This document shows positions 15,611 to 25,610 of a stretch of DNA of 41,202 nt, piece by piece. Source of the DNA: Phytophthora sp. 'mugwort' (lineage: Eukaryota; Oomycota; Peronosporomycetes; Peronosporales; Peronosporaceae); NCBI GenBank assembly GCA_033558025.1, contig JAUCEF010000117.1:1-41202 (forward strand), written 5' to 3'. The position numbers and the translations under genes are program-made. Position 1 is the first letter of the stretch, and each line of letters opens with the position of its first letter. The notes beneath the pieces were generated by a model that searched no databases, was not told the origin of the DNA, and saw nothing but the letters and a program-made list of their open reading frames with translations.

Positions 15611-17617
15611 ATGATTAATATATATATTAACAATATCGAATTAAAAGTTAATAAAAATTTAACAGTTTTACAAGCATGTAATAATTTTAAAATTCAAATC
15701 CCTAAATTCTGTTTTCAAGAGAATTTACAAATTGCCGGTAATTGTCGTATGTGTTTAGTTGAAATCGAAAATTCCCCTAAACCTGTAGCTTCATGTGCAA
15801 TGCCTTTAATACCAAATATGAAAATATTTACTAATACTCCTTTAGTACAAAAAGCACGTGAAAGTGTATTAGAATTTCTTTTAATAAATCATCCATTAGA
15901 TTGTCCTATTTGTGATCAAGCGTCAGAATGTGATTTACAAGATCAAACAATGATTTTTGGATCGGATCGTAGTCGTTTTTTTTTTAAAAAACGTGGCGTT
16001 GAAGATAAATATTGTGGTCCTTTTATTAAAACAATTATGACAAGATGTATTCATTGTACACGTTGTGTACGTTTTGCTAATGAAATTTGTGGAATTGACG
16101 GTTTAGGTACAACAGGTCGTGGTAATAAAACTGAAATTAATTTTTATTCTTCAAATATTTTTAAATCCGAATTTTCTGGTAATTTAGTAGATTTATGTCC
16201 TGTTGGTGCATTAACTTCTAAACCCTATACTTTTAAAGCACGTTCTTGGGAATTAAAAAAAAAAGAGGGTATTGCTATTTTAGATAGTATTGGTTCAAAT
16301 ATTAAAATTGATATTTTTAATAATGAAATTATACGTATTTTACCTAAAACTAATTTTAATATTAATAAAGAATGGATATCAGATAAAACAAGATATTTTT
16401 TTGATAGTTTAAAATATCAACGATTAAAATATCCATTATTAAAAGATAATCAAAACAATTTTCATAGGATTTCTTGGTTAGATGCTCTAAATATTATTAA
16501 TAAAAAATTGATAATTACAGATAGTTTTAATGCTAAAAGTATTATTGGTGATTTAACTGATTTAGAATCTCTTTTTTTATTAAAAAAAAATTTAAATAAA
16601 TTAGGAATTTCAAATGTAAATTATGAACAATTTTTAAAAAATCGACAAATTAAGATAAATTCTGATTTAGCTTCAAATTTTTTATTTAATAATACTTTAA
16701 AATCTATTGAAGAATCTGATGTTTGTTTAATAATTGGTAGTGATATTCGTCAAGAAGGTTCTATTTTAAATATTCATTTAATTAATCGTTTAAAAAAAGG
16801 AAATTTTAAAATAGCATATATCGGTAATAAAATTAATTTTACTTATCCAGTAAAACATTTAGGATTAACTTTTAAAACTTTAATAAATATTATTTTAGGA
16901 AAACATGTATTTTGTAAACAATTAAAAAAAGCAAAAAAACCTTTAATTATTATAGGTAGTAATATTTTAAATCAAAAAAATGGTTTTTTTTTATTATCAA
17001 AATTAAAAAATTTATCATTTATTAACCATAATATTAATTTCTTTAATTTTCAAACTTCTTTAATTAATTTTTTTGAAATTACTTTTCCAAAATCATTAAA
17101 TATGTTAAATAATTCAAAATTATATTATTTATTTAATACAAATTTACAAAATAAATTAAAAATAACTAAAAATAGTTTTGTTATTTATCAAGGACATCAT
17201 TTTACTAAAGATGCTCAAAATTCAAATCTAATTTTACCTGGATTAACTTTTTTAGAAAAAAATGGAATGTATATTAATTTAGAAGGTTTTATTCAAAAAA
17301 ATGAACAAATTTTAAATGTAAATATAGAACAACGTAAAGATTCTATAATTTATAGAAATCTTTATAAATTTTTATTAAATAAAAATCAATCTAAATCAGA
17401 AGCTTTTTTAAAAATTAAAGATATTTTACCTTATTTATTAAAAAAAAAAATAAAAATTATTTATAATTTTAGTTTTAATAAAAAATTTTTAAAAATTAAT
17501 ATTAATTTTTTAGATTCATTAATTAAAAATAATTATTATACAAATATATTAGAACAATATTCAAAAATATTGATTAATTCTAATAAAATTTTCAAAAATC
17601 AATCAAAATTATTATGA
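15611..17617 (+). CDS. nad11: NADH dehydrogenase subunit 11 (75-kDa iron-sulfur subunit), full length
   Basis: Peripheral-arm subunit of complex I carrying Fe-S clusters N1b, N4 and N5. 668 residues. The N-terminal domain has the 2Fe-2S cysteines ([20 protein letters not shown]), the His-Cys 4Fe-4S segment ([20 protein letters not shown]), and [16 protein letters not shown] followed by [15 protein letters not shown]. The C-terminal molybdopterin-oxidoreductase-like domain (about residues 220-668) is present though AT-diverged. Many photosynthetic stramenopiles split or lose the second domain, so the intact form is informative. ATG at 15611. Its stop overlaps the nad1 start by 4 bp. From codon 146 onward it lies inside the inverted repeat. 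Confidence 0.97.
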   Translation: MINIYINNIELKVNKNLTVLQACNNFKIQIPKFCFQENLQIAGNCRMCLVEIENSPKPVASCAMPLIPNMKIFTNTPLVQKARESVLEFLLINHPLDCPICDQASECDLQDQTMIFGSDRSRFFFKKRGVEDKYCGPFIKTIMTRCIHCTRCVRFANEICGIDGLGTTGRGNKTEINFYSSNIFKSEFSGNLVDLCPVGALTSKPYTFKARSWELKKKEGIAILDSIGSNIKIDIFNNEIIRILPKTNFNINKEWISDKTRYFFDSLKYQRLKYPLLKDNQNNFHRISWLDALNIINKKLIITDSFNAKSIIGDLTDLESLFLLKKNLNKLGISNVNYEQFLKNRQIKINSDLASNFLFNNTLKSIEESDVCLIIGSDIRQEGSILNIHLINRLKKGNFKIAYIGNKINFTYPVKHLGLTFKTLINIILGKHVFCKQLKKAKKPLIIIGSNILNQKNGFFLLSKLKNLSFINHNINFFNFQTSLINFFEITFPKSLNMLNNSKLYYLFNTNLQNKLKITKNSFVIYQGHHFTKDAQNSNLILPGLTFLEKNGMYINLEGFIQKNEQILNVNIEQRKDSIIYRNLYKFLLNKNQSKSEAFLKIKDILPYLLKKKIKIIYNFSFNKKFLKININFLDSLIKNNYYTNILEQYSKILINSNKIFKNQSKLL

Positions 17618-18594
17618 TATACACAATTTTAAAATTTTTAATTTTCATATTACCTTTATTAATTGCTGTGGCTTATTTTACTTTAGTTGAACGTAAAATA
17701 TTAGCTTCTATTCAAAGAAGAAGAGGACCTAATGTTGTAGGTACTTTTGGATTATTACAACCATTAGCTGATGGTCTTAAATTATTCGTAAAAGAAACAA
17801 TTTTACCAAGTAATGCTGATGTAATTTTATTTATATTTGCACCTATTTTAGCTTTTTTTTTAAGTCTATTAAGTTGGACAATAATACCTTTAGGTTTTGG
17901 TATGTTTTTTACTGAATTAAATATTGGTATTTTATATTTAATAGCAATTTCATCTTTAGGTGTATACGGTGTTATTATAGGTGGTTGGTCAAGTAATTCT
18001 AAATATTCGTTTTTAGGGGCTTTAAGATCAACAGCACAAATGATTTCATATGAATTAACTATTGGGTTTTCAATTCTTTCAGTAATTGTTTGTGCAAAAT
18101 CTTTAAATTTAATTTCTATTATTTGGGCACAAAAAACGGTATGGTATTGTTTTCCTCTTTTTCCTATTTTTATAATTTTTTTTATATCTTGTTTAGCAGA
18201 AACAAATCGACATCCCTTTGATTTACCTGAAGCTGAAGCTGAATTAGTTTCAGGTTATAATGTAGAATATTCTGCAATGGGTTTTGCATTATTTTTTTTA
18301 GGTGAATATGCTAATATGTTATTAATGAGTAGTTTAACTACGATTTTATTTTTAGGTGGTTGGTTAGCACCTTTCCCTTTTAGTATAAATTGTATTAATT
18401 TTTTACCCGGATCTTTTTGGTTTAGTATTAAAATTTGTTTTTTTGTTGTTTTATTTGTAGTTGCTCGAGCTATTTTACCTCGATATCGTTATGACCAATT
18501 AATGCGTTTAGGTTGGAAAGTATTTCTACCTTTTTCATTATCCTGGTTTTTATATACTGCAAGTATTTTAATAAGTTTTAATTGGTTAATTTAA
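17614..18594 (+). CDS. nad1: NADH dehydrogenase subunit 1 (left-arm copy)
   Basis: Membrane subunit at the quinone channel of complex I. 326 residues, eight or so hydrophobic segments. Signatures: [20 protein letters not shown] near residue 24-43, [16 protein letters not shown], and [20 protein letters not shown] (residues about 195-214), with [20 protein letters not shown] following. Length is the family norm (320-330). ATG start overlaps the nad11 TGA stop as ATGA. nad4L follows after 2 bp. The entire gene is duplicated in the opposite orientation at 19394-20374. Confidence 0.98.
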   Translation: MIYTILKFLIFILPLLIAVAYFTLVERKILASIQRRRGPNVVGTFGLLQPLADGLKLFVKETILPSNADVILFIFAPILAFFLSLLSWTIIPLGFGMFFTELNIGILYLIAISSLGVYGVIIGGWSSNSKYSFLGALRSTAQMISYELTIGFSILSVIVCAKSLNLISIIWAQKTVWYCFPLFPIFIIFFISCLAETNRHPFDLPEAEAELVSGYNVEYSAMGFALFFLGEYANMLLMSSLTTILFLGGWLAPFPFSINCINFLPGSFWFSIKICFFVVLFVVARAILPRYRYDQLMRLGWKVFLPFSLSWFLYTASILISFNWLI

Positions 18595-18596
18595 TT

Positions 18597-18899
18597 ATGA
18601 ATATTTTAAATCATTTTATTTTTACTTTTTTTTTATTCTGTCTTGGATTATTTGGTATAATTTTAAATAGACAGAATATTATTATTATTTTAATGTCTAT
18701 TGAATTATTATTATTATCAATTAATTTAAATTTTATTTATTTTGCAGTTTTAATTGATGATATAATAGGACAAGTTTTTTCTTTATTAATTTTAACAGTA
18801 GCTGCAGCAGAATCAGCTATTGGATTAGCTATTATGATTATTTTCTTTAAATTATATGGAGATATTTCAATTTATAAAATAAATTTATTATCATTATAA
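18597..18899 (+). CDS. nad4L: NADH dehydrogenase subunit 4L (left-arm copy)
   Basis: Small membrane subunit of complex I with three transmembrane helices. From the ATG at 18597, 100 residues: MNILNHFIFTFFLFCLGLFG, then the conserved MSIELLLLSINLNFIYFA and ILTVAAAESAIGLAIMIIFF with the membrane Glu residues. A TTG at 18582 could extend it by 5 codons but would overlap nad1; the ATG with AATT upstream is preferred. The last 62 bp coincide with the 67-bp unit repeated in the inverted-repeat centre. Confidence 0.97.
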   Translation: MNILNHFIFTFFLFCLGLFGIILNRQNIIIILMSIELLLLSINLNFIYFAVLIDDIIGQVFSLLILTVAAAESAIGLAIMIIFFKLYGDISIYKINLLSL

Positions 18900-19150
18900 T
18901 AAATTTATTTTCTTTAAATTATATGGAGATATTTCAATTTATAAAATAAATTTATTATCATTATAATAAATTTATTTTATAAATTGAAATATCTCCATAT
19001 AATTTAAAGAAAATAAATTTATTATAATGATAATAAATTTATTTTATAAATTGAAATATCTCCATATAATTTAAAGAAAATAAATTTATTATAATGATAA
19101 TAAATTTATTTTATAAATTGAAATATCTCCATATAATTTAAAGAAAATAA
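18838..19150. repeat. Array of 67-bp units at the inverted-repeat centre (two forward, three reverse)
   Basis: The unit covers the 3' end of nad4L plus a few bases past its stop. Forward copies: 18838-18904 and 18905-18971. Reverse copies: 18950-19016, 19017-19083 and 19084-19150. The innermost forward and reverse copies overlap in a small palindrome with arms around 18948-18957 and 18964-18973 and loop TCATTA. The number of forward and reverse copies is unequal, so the exact inverted-repeat mirror leaves a 45-bp unmatched middle. Confidence 0.95.
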
Positions 19151-19391
19151 TCATAATAGCTAATCCAATAGCTGATTCTGCTGCAGCTACTGTTAAAATT
19201 AATAAAGAAAAAACTTGTCCTATTATATCATCAATTAAAACTGCAAAATAAATAAAATTTAAATTAATTGATAATAATAATAATTCAATAGACATTAAAA
19301 TAATAATAATATTCTGTCTATTTAAAATTATACCAAATAATCCAAGACAGAATAAAAAAAAAGTAAAAATAAAATGATTTAAAATATTCAT
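19089..19391 (-). CDS. nad4L: NADH dehydrogenase subunit 4L (right-arm copy)
   Basis: Identical 100-residue product to the copy at 18597-18899, ATG at 19391. It is intact and could be expressed, as nad1 is intact upstream of it. Whether it is transcribed depends on a promoter upstream of the truncated nad11 copy, for example read-through from the cob unit on the same strand. Confidence 0.95.
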   Translation of the reverse strand: MNILNHFIFTFFLFCLGLFGIILNRQNIIIILMSIELLLLSINLNFIYFAVLIDDIIGQVFSLLILTVAAAESAIGLAIMIIFFKLYGDISIYKINLLSL

Positions 19392-19393
19392 AA

Positions 19394-20374
19394 TTAAATT
19401 AACCAATTAAAACTTATTAAAATACTTGCAGTATATAAAAACCAGGATAATGAAAAAGGTAGAAATACTTTCCAACCTAAACGCATTAATTGGTCATAAC
19501 GATATCGAGGTAAAATAGCTCGAGCAACTACAAATAAAACAACAAAAAAACAAATTTTAATACTAAACCAAAAAGATCCGGGTAAAAAATTAATACAATT
19601 TATACTAAAAGGGAAAGGTGCTAACCAACCACCTAAAAATAAAATCGTAGTTAAACTACTCATTAATAACATATTAGCATATTCACCTAAAAAAAATAAT
19701 GCAAAACCCATTGCAGAATATTCTACATTATAACCTGAAACTAATTCAGCTTCAGCTTCAGGTAAATCAAAGGGATGTCGATTTGTTTCTGCTAAACAAG
19801 ATATAAAAAAAATTATAAAAATAGGAAAAAGAGGAAAACAATACCATACCGTTTTTTGTGCCCAAATAATAGAAATTAAATTTAAAGATTTTGCACAAAC
19901 AATTACTGAAAGAATTGAAAACCCAATAGTTAATTCATATGAAATCATTTGTGCTGTTGATCTTAAAGCCCCTAAAAACGAATATTTAGAATTACTTGAC
20001 CAACCACCTATAATAACACCGTATACACCTAAAGATGAAATTGCTATTAAATATAAAATACCAATATTTAATTCAGTAAAAAACATACCAAAACCTAAAG
20101 GTATTATTGTCCAACTTAATAGACTTAAAAAAAAAGCTAAAATAGGTGCAAATATAAATAAAATTACATCAGCATTACTTGGTAAAATTGTTTCTTTTAC
20201 GAATAATTTAAGACCATCAGCTAATGGTTGTAATAATCCAAAAGTACCTACAACATTAGGTCCTCTTCTTCTTTGAATAGAAGCTAATATTTTACGTTCA
20301 ACTAAAGTAAAATAAGCCACAGCAATTAATAAAGGTAATATGAAAATTAAAAATTTTAAAATTGTGTATATCAT
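19394..20374 (-). CDS. nad1: NADH dehydrogenase subunit 1 (right-arm copy)
   Basis: Identical 326-residue product to the left-arm copy, ATG at 20374. It overlaps the stop of the truncated nad11 by 4 bp exactly as in the left arm. Complete identity between copies, rather than drift, implies recent duplication or continuing copy correction (inference). Confidence 0.95.
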   Translation of the reverse strand: MIYTILKFLIFILPLLIAVAYFTLVERKILASIQRRRGPNVVGTFGLLQPLADGLKLFVKETILPSNADVILFIFAPILAFFLSLLSWTIIPLGFGMFFTELNIGILYLIAISSLGVYGVIIGGWSSNSKYSFLGALRSTAQMISYELTIGFSILSVIVCAKSLNLISIIWAQKTVWYCFPLFPIFIIFFISCLAETNRHPFDLPEAEAELVSGYNVEYSAMGFALFFLGEYANMLLMSSLTTILFLGGWLAPFPFSINCINFLPGSFWFSIKICFFVVLFVVARAILPRYRYDQLMRLGWKVFLPFSLSWFLYTASILISFNWLI

Positions 20375-21942
20375 AATAATTTTGATTGATTTTTGAAAAT
20401 TTTATTAGAATTAATCAATATTTTTGAATATTGTTCTAATATATTTGTATAATAATTATTTTTAATTAATGAATCTAAAAAATTAATATTAATTTTTAAA
20501 AATTTTTTATTAAAACTAAAATTATAAATAATTTTTATTTTTTTTTTTAATAAATAAGGTAAAATATCTTTAATTTTTAAAAAAGCTTCTGATTTAGATT
20601 GATTTTTATTTAATAAAAATTTATAAAGATTTCTATAAATTATAGAATCTTTACGTTGTTCTATATTTACATTTAAAATTTGTTCATTTTTTTGAATAAA
20701 ACCTTCTAAATTAATATACATTCCATTTTTTTCTAAAAAAGTTAATCCAGGTAAAATTAGATTTGAATTTTGAGCATCTTTAGTAAAATGATGTCCTTGA
20801 TAAATAACAAAACTATTTTTAGTTATTTTTAATTTATTTTGTAAATTTGTATTAAATAAATAATATAATTTTGAATTATTTAACATATTTAATGATTTTG
20901 GAAAAGTAATTTCAAAAAAATTAATTAAAGAAGTTTGAAAATTAAAGAAATTAATATTATGGTTAATAAATGATAAATTTTTTAATTTTGATAATAAAAA
21001 AAAACCATTTTTTTGATTTAAAATATTACTACCTATAATAATTAAAGGTTTTTTTGCTTTTTTTAATTGTTTACAAAATACATGTTTTCCTAAAATAATA
21101 TTTATTAAAGTTTTAAAAGTTAATCCTAAATGTTTTACTGGATAAGTAAAATTAATTTTATTACCGATATATGCTATTTTAAAATTTCCTTTTTTTAAAC
21201 GATTAATTAAATGAATATTTAAAATAGAACCTTCTTGACGAATATCACTACCAATTATTAAACAAACATCAGATTCTTCAATAGATTTTAAAGTATTATT
21301 AAATAAAAAATTTGAAGCTAAATCAGAATTTATCTTAATTTGTCGATTTTTTAAAAATTGTTCATAATTTACATTTGAAATTCCTAATTTATTTAAATTT
21401 TTTTTTAATAAAAAAAGAGATTCTAAATCAGTTAAATCACCAATAATACTTTTAGCATTAAAACTATCTGTAATTATCAATTTTTTATTAATAATATTTA
21501 GAGCATCTAACCAAGAAATCCTATGAAAATTGTTTTGATTATCTTTTAATAATGGATATTTTAATCGTTGATATTTTAAACTATCAAAAAAATATCTTGT
21601 TTTATCTGATATCCATTCTTTATTAATATTAAAATTAGTTTTAGGTAAAATACGTATAATTTCATTATTAAAAATATCAATTTTAATATTTGAACCAATA
21701 CTATCTAAAATAGCAATACCCTCTTTTTTTTTTAATTCCCAAGAACGTGCTTTAAAAGTATAGGGTTTAGAAGTTAATGCACCAACAGGACATAAATCTA
21801 CTAAATTACCAGAAAATTCGGATTTAAAAATATTTGAAGAATAAAAATTAATTTCAGTTTTATTACCACGACCTGTTGTACCTAAACCGTCAATTCCACA
21901 AATTTCATTAGCAAAACGTACACAACGTGTACAATGAATACA
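20371..21942 (-). pseudogene. nad11: 5'-truncated nad11 copy (lacks first 145 codons)
   Basis: It begins at TGT of codon 146 (CIHCTRC) and runs to the normal stop. Missing are the 2Fe-2S domain and the first 4Fe-4S cysteines, so it cannot replace the full gene. There is no ATG near the junction; the first bacterial-type start in frame is a TTG at 21480. The frame stays open with no damage, as expected if the arm is kept identical to the functional copy. It directly follows cob on the same strand (7-bp gap). Confidence 0.92.
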
Positions 21943-21949
21943 ATTTAAA

Positions 21950-23125
21950 TTATTTATTTTTATTTATTAAAGATTTTTTATTAATATTATAACGTACTAA
22001 ATAAGTTTCTAATTTACCTAAAAATGGTATAATTATTATAAAAAAAAAAAAATAATAAATCATACTTATAATACCAATTTCAGTATAAGGATATTCAACT
22101 GGACATTGTCCAACCCAACCTAATAATAAAAAAGCTATAACTAATAACCAATAACAAATTTTAAATATAGGTCTAAAAGCTGTACTTCTAATTTCAGATG
22201 AATTTGTAAAAGGTATTGTTAATAAAATAAGTAATGAACCAAACATAGCTATAACACCGCCAATTTTATTAGGAATAGATCTTAAAATTGCATAAAACGG
22301 TAAAAAATACCATTCTGGTACGATATGTAAAGGTGTTTTCATTGGATTTGCTTCAATATAATTATCGGGATGACCTAATGTATTAGGATAAAAAAAAATA
22401 AAAATAAAGAAAATCAAAAATAAGATCATTAATCCAAATAAATCTTTAGTATAAAAATATGGATAAAAAGGTATATTTTCATTTTTTAATGTAATACCTA
22501 AAGGATTATTTGAACCAACTTCATGTAATAAAATTAAATGTATCAATACGGCACCCACAATTATAAAAGGTAATGTAAAATGTAAACTAAAAAAACGATT
22601 TAATGTTGGATTATCAACAGCAAATCCGCCCCAAAGCCAATCAACAATATCTTTTCCTATTAAGGGTATTGCAGAAAATAAATTAGTAATAACAGTTGCA
22701 CCCCAAAAACTCATTTGTCCCCAAGGTAAAACATAACCCATAAAAGCTGTAGCCATCATTAAAATAAAAATAATTACACCAGAAGACCATATAGCTTCTC
22801 TTGGTGTGATATAAGAACCATAATATAAACCACGAAAAATATGAATATATACAACAATAAAAAAAAAAGATGCTCCATTTGCATGTGTATATCTAATTAA
22901 CCAACCATTATTTACATCTCTCATAATATGTTCAACACTATTAAAAGCTAAATCAATATGTGGAGTATAATGCATTGCTAAAAAAATACCTGTTAAAATT
23001 TGTATTACTAACATAATACCAGCTAACGAACCGAATCCAAAAAAATAATTTAAATTAATAGGTGTAGGATAATCTATTAAATGATTATTAAGAATCGCAA
23101 ATAATGATTTTTTATTCCATCTCAT
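21950..23125 (-). CDS. cob: Cytochrome b
   Basis: Central subunit of complex III carrying hemes bL and bH. From the ATG at 23125, 391 residues starting [20 protein letters not shown]. Signatures: [20 protein letters not shown] (helix A), the heme-ligand histidines in [19 protein letters not shown] and [19 protein letters not shown], and the Qo-site [18 protein letters not shown]. Length is standard (380-395). A TTG at 23155 would add ten residues but the ATG aligns with known N-termini. The gene ends 7 bp before the inverted repeat. Confidence 0.98.
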   Translation of the reverse strand: MRWNKKSLFAILNNHLIDYPTPINLNYFFGFGSLAGIMLVIQILTGIFLAMHYTPHIDLAFNSVEHIMRDVNNGWLIRYTHANGASFFFIVVYIHIFRGLYYGSYITPREAIWSSGVIIFILMMATAFMGYVLPWGQMSFWGATVITNLFSAIPLIGKDIVDWLWGGFAVDNPTLNRFFSLHFTLPFIIVGAVLIHLILLHEVGSNNPLGITLKNENIPFYPYFYTKDLFGLMILFLIFFIFIFFYPNTLGHPDNYIEANPMKTPLHIVPEWYFLPFYAILRSIPNKIGGVIAMFGSLLILLTIPFTNSSEIRSTAFRPIFKICYWLLVIAFLLLGWVGQCPVEYPYTEIGIISMIYYFFFFIIIIPFLGKLETYLVRYNINKKSLINKNK

Positions 23126-23172
23126 AATATGAAATGAAAAATTACCTAAAAGCAAAAATAATTAATAAAATA

Positions 23173-23739
23173 TTACATATTTATTTTATTATTCCAAGGA
23201 TTATTAAATTCAAATAATCGGTATTGTTGTGATAAATTAATGGGTTCATAAACAACACGTTTTTTTAATTCATTATAAAAAATTTCTAAAAAACCACTTA
23301 AAGGGAAATCTTTACGTAAAGGATGTCCTTCAAAACCATAATCTGTTAAAATCCGTCTTAAATCGGGATGGTATAAAAAAAAAATACCAAACATATCCCA
23401 AACTTCTCTTTCACACCAATTGGCTGATTGATATATTTTTATAATTGAATCTACCGGTTGTAATTCATTAATTATTATTTTAATTTTTAAACGACTATTA
23501 AAACGAATACTTAATAAATTATAAATTATTTCAAAACGTTTTTTTTTATTAATATAATCTATAACACAAATTTCTGATAATACTTTAAATTGAGTATTTG
23601 TATGATTTTTTAAAAAAAATAAAATAGGAATTAAATTTTTTGTAGAAATATTTATACATAATTCATTTTTATATAAAGTATAATTTATTATTGGTAAAAT
23701 CTGTAATAAATATTGACTAAATTTTTTTAATACTTTCAT
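23173..23739 (-). CDS. nad9: NADH dehydrogenase subunit 9 (30-kDa subunit)
   Basis: Peripheral-arm complex I subunit (NuoC homologue). 188 residues: NTQFKVLSEICVIDYINKKK, RFEIIYNLLSIRFNSRLKIK, the signature SANWCEREVWDMFGIFFLYH, then PDLRRILTDYGFEGHPLRKD and FPLSGF. The C-terminal VYEPINLSQQYRLFEFNNPW is typical for mitochondrial Nad9. ATG at 23739. Part of the minus-strand run atp9-nad9-cob with 47 bp to cob. Confidence 0.98.
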   Translation of the reverse strand: MKVLKKFSQYLLQILPIINYTLYKNELCINISTKNLIPILFFLKNHTNTQFKVLSEICVIDYINKKKRFEIIYNLLSIRFNSRLKIKIIINELQPVDSIIKIYQSANWCEREVWDMFGIFFLYHPDLRRILTDYGFEGHPLRKDFPLSGFLEIFYNELKKRVVYEPINLSQQYRLFEFNNPWNNKINM

Positions 23740-23902
23740 AAATAAAAAATAATTATAAATATTTATAATTATAAATATTTATATATTAAAAAAATAAATA
23801 ATTTTTTTTCTAAAATAAATACTATAACCAGTATTAGTATATATATAACATAAAATACGATAAAAATTAATTTTTATCATATTTTTCAGGATTTAATTTT
23901 AA
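23740..23902. other. Spacer between atp9 and nad9 with two perfect AT palindromes
   Basis: 163 bp without a gene. Two exact palindromes are present: 24 bp at 23749-23772 and 20 bp at 23859-23878 (GATAAAAATTAATTTTTATC). Either may form a cruciform or an RNA hairpin in the atp9-nad9 transcript. A role in processing is possible; in such AT-rich DNA chance palindromes also occur. Confidence 0.5.
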
Positions 23903-24154
<252 letters not shown>

Positions 24155-24368
24155 TTATTTAAAATATCTTAAAGAATAAACTTTTTTAGAATATTTAATT
24201 ATATAAAAAATTTTAAATTATATATAATATTATTATATACTTTAACTAATTTTAAATTAAAATATAATTTTATTAAAAAAAATTATATTAAAATTAATAT
24301 AGTTAAAATAATTTTATAAAAATTTTTTTAATTTAATAACAATAAATTTTTTTATATTTTTAAATAAT

Positions 24369-24722
24369 TTACCATTCTAAAGCATCACTACACCAAATAT
24401 AAATAAAACCTATAACTAATTCAACTAAAAATTCAATCATAGTCCAAAATCCCCATGAAAAATTTGAACTTAAAGTTAAAACCCAAGGAAAAATAAAAAC
24501 AGCTTCTAAATCAAAAATAATAAAAAGGATAGCTACTAAATAAAATTTTACATCAAAAATTTTTCTAGCATCATCATAAGGATTAAATCCACATTCATAG
24601 GCTGTTAACTTTTCTAAATCATCTTTTTGTTTAATTAAACTAAAAGATAAAATGAAAATTAAAATTGATAAAAATAAACTTAATATTAAGAATATAAAAA
24701 TATTTGAATAATTTAATAACAT
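24369..24722 (-). CDS. nad3: NADH dehydrogenase subunit 3
   Basis: Membrane subunit of complex I with three helices. From the ATG at 24722, 117 residues, MLLNYSNIFIFLILSLFLSI. The conserved loop LTAYECGFNPYDDARKIFDV includes the Cys of the active/deactive switch region, followed by VKFYLVAILFIIFDLEAVFI and FPW. The open frame continues upstream into trnD, but those extra 31 codons are tRNA sequence. Downstream of trnD by 34 bp. Confidence 0.98.
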   Translation of the reverse strand: MLLNYSNIFIFLILSLFLSILIFILSFSLIKQKDDLEKLTAYECGFNPYDDARKIFDVKFYLVAILFIIFDLEAVFIFPWVLTLSSNFSWGFWTMIEFLVELVIGFIYIWCSDALEW

Positions 24723-24756
24723 ATTTATAAATTTTTTTAAATATAATAAATTTAAA

Positions 24757-24830
24757 CGGAAAAAACGGGACTTGAACCCGCGACTTATAGCGTGACAAGC
24801 TACCACTCTAACCAACTGAGCTATTTTTCC
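24757..24830 (-). tRNA. trnD: tRNA-Asp(GUC)
   Basis: Acceptor GGAAAAA/TTTTTCC, D-arm GCTCAGTTGGTTAGAGT, anticodon loop TTGTCAC (GTC), T-arm CGGGTTCAAGTCCCG, discriminator G as is usual for Asp. Confidence 0.95.
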
Positions 24831-24866
24831 AATATAAAATATTATATCTTATTTTTGTATATTTTA

Positions 24867-25586
24867 TTAATGTAAATTTAAAGCATCATTTATATACATA
24901 CACGTTAAAATCGTAAACACATATGCCTGAATTAAAGCTACAGCAATTTCTAAACCAACCAATAATACAATAATTATTAATGGAATAAAATGTGCCATAA
25001 AAATAAAACTATTTACATTTAACATAGCCCAAGCAAAACCTGCAATTACTTTTAATAAAGTATGTCCAGCCATCATATTTGCAAATAATCGTACAGGTAA
25101 ACTAATTACACGAAAAATGTATGAAACTAATTCAATAGGTACTAAGATGGGAACTAATGCTATACTTGCACCACTAGGTAATAATAAATTTAAAAAATTA
25201 AATTTATGTTTTTTAATTCCAATTAAATTAAAACCTAAATAAATTGTTAATGCTAAAGTAAACGTAATAATTAAATGACTTGTTATAGTAAAACTGTATG
25301 GAATCATTCCTATTAAATTACATAATAAAATAAAAAAAAAAACAACAAAAATTAATGAAACAAAATATTTACCAGCTTTTCCTATACTAGAATAAGTTAA
25401 TTCAATTGTAATATTAAAAATCATTTCAAAAATTTGTTGAAAACGTGTTGGAATAAATTTAGTTTTTATACATGTAAATATATATAAATAAACTAAACCT
25501 ATTACTAAAATTAAAGAAGCATTAGTAAATACAAAAGGTATTTGAAAAATAGGTAAAATTTCAAATTGTTCTAAAGGACTAACCAT
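24867..25586 (-). CDS. atp6: ATP synthase F0 subunit 6 (a subunit)
   Basis: Stator half of the proton channel. 239 residues, six hydrophobic segments. It starts MVSPLEQFEILPIF. The essential Arg is in SLPVRLFANMMAGHTLLKVI (about residue 160), and the C-terminal helix LLVGLEIAVALIQAYVFTIL carries the conserved Glu/Gln. Length is typical (230-250). ATG at 25586, 24 bp after the cox3 stop. cox3-atp6 may be co-transcribed. Confidence 0.98.
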   Translation of the reverse strand: MVSPLEQFEILPIFQIPFVFTNASLILVIGLVYLYIFTCIKTKFIPTRFQQIFEMIFNITIELTYSSIGKAGKYFVSLIFVVFFFILLCNLIGMIPYSFTITSHLIITFTLALTIYLGFNLIGIKKHKFNFLNLLLPSGASIALVPILVPIELVSYIFRVISLPVRLFANMMAGHTLLKVIAGFAWAMLNVNSFIFMAHFIPLIIIVLLVGLEIAVALIQAYVFTILTCMYINDALNLH

Positions 25587-25610
25587 AAAAATTATTAATT
25601 TTTTAATAAA

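Larger units (their letters stand above)
16046..18971 (+). repeat. Inverted repeat, left arm (2926 bp)
   Basis: Reverse-complement match to 19017-21942: each position p matches 37988 minus p. It starts at codon 146 of nad11 (TGTATTCATTG; the base before, at 16045, already differs) and includes the rest of nad11, nad1, nad4L and one extra 67-bp unit. The encoded proteins are identical and all boundaries are symmetric, so no indel separates the arms. Confidence 0.95.
19017..21942 (-). repeat. Inverted repeat, right arm (2926 bp)
   Basis: Mirror of 16046-18971. It ends at 21942, only 7 bp downstream of the cob stop codon (21950-21952), within what would be codon 146 of nad11. The 3 kb arm thus carries complete nad4L and nad1 but only part of nad11. 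Confidence 0.95.

Noticed and set aside
23126..23155. TTG start for cob adding ten residues
   Set aside because: The ATG at 23125 gives the usual cytochrome b N-terminus; no evidence that TTG is used.
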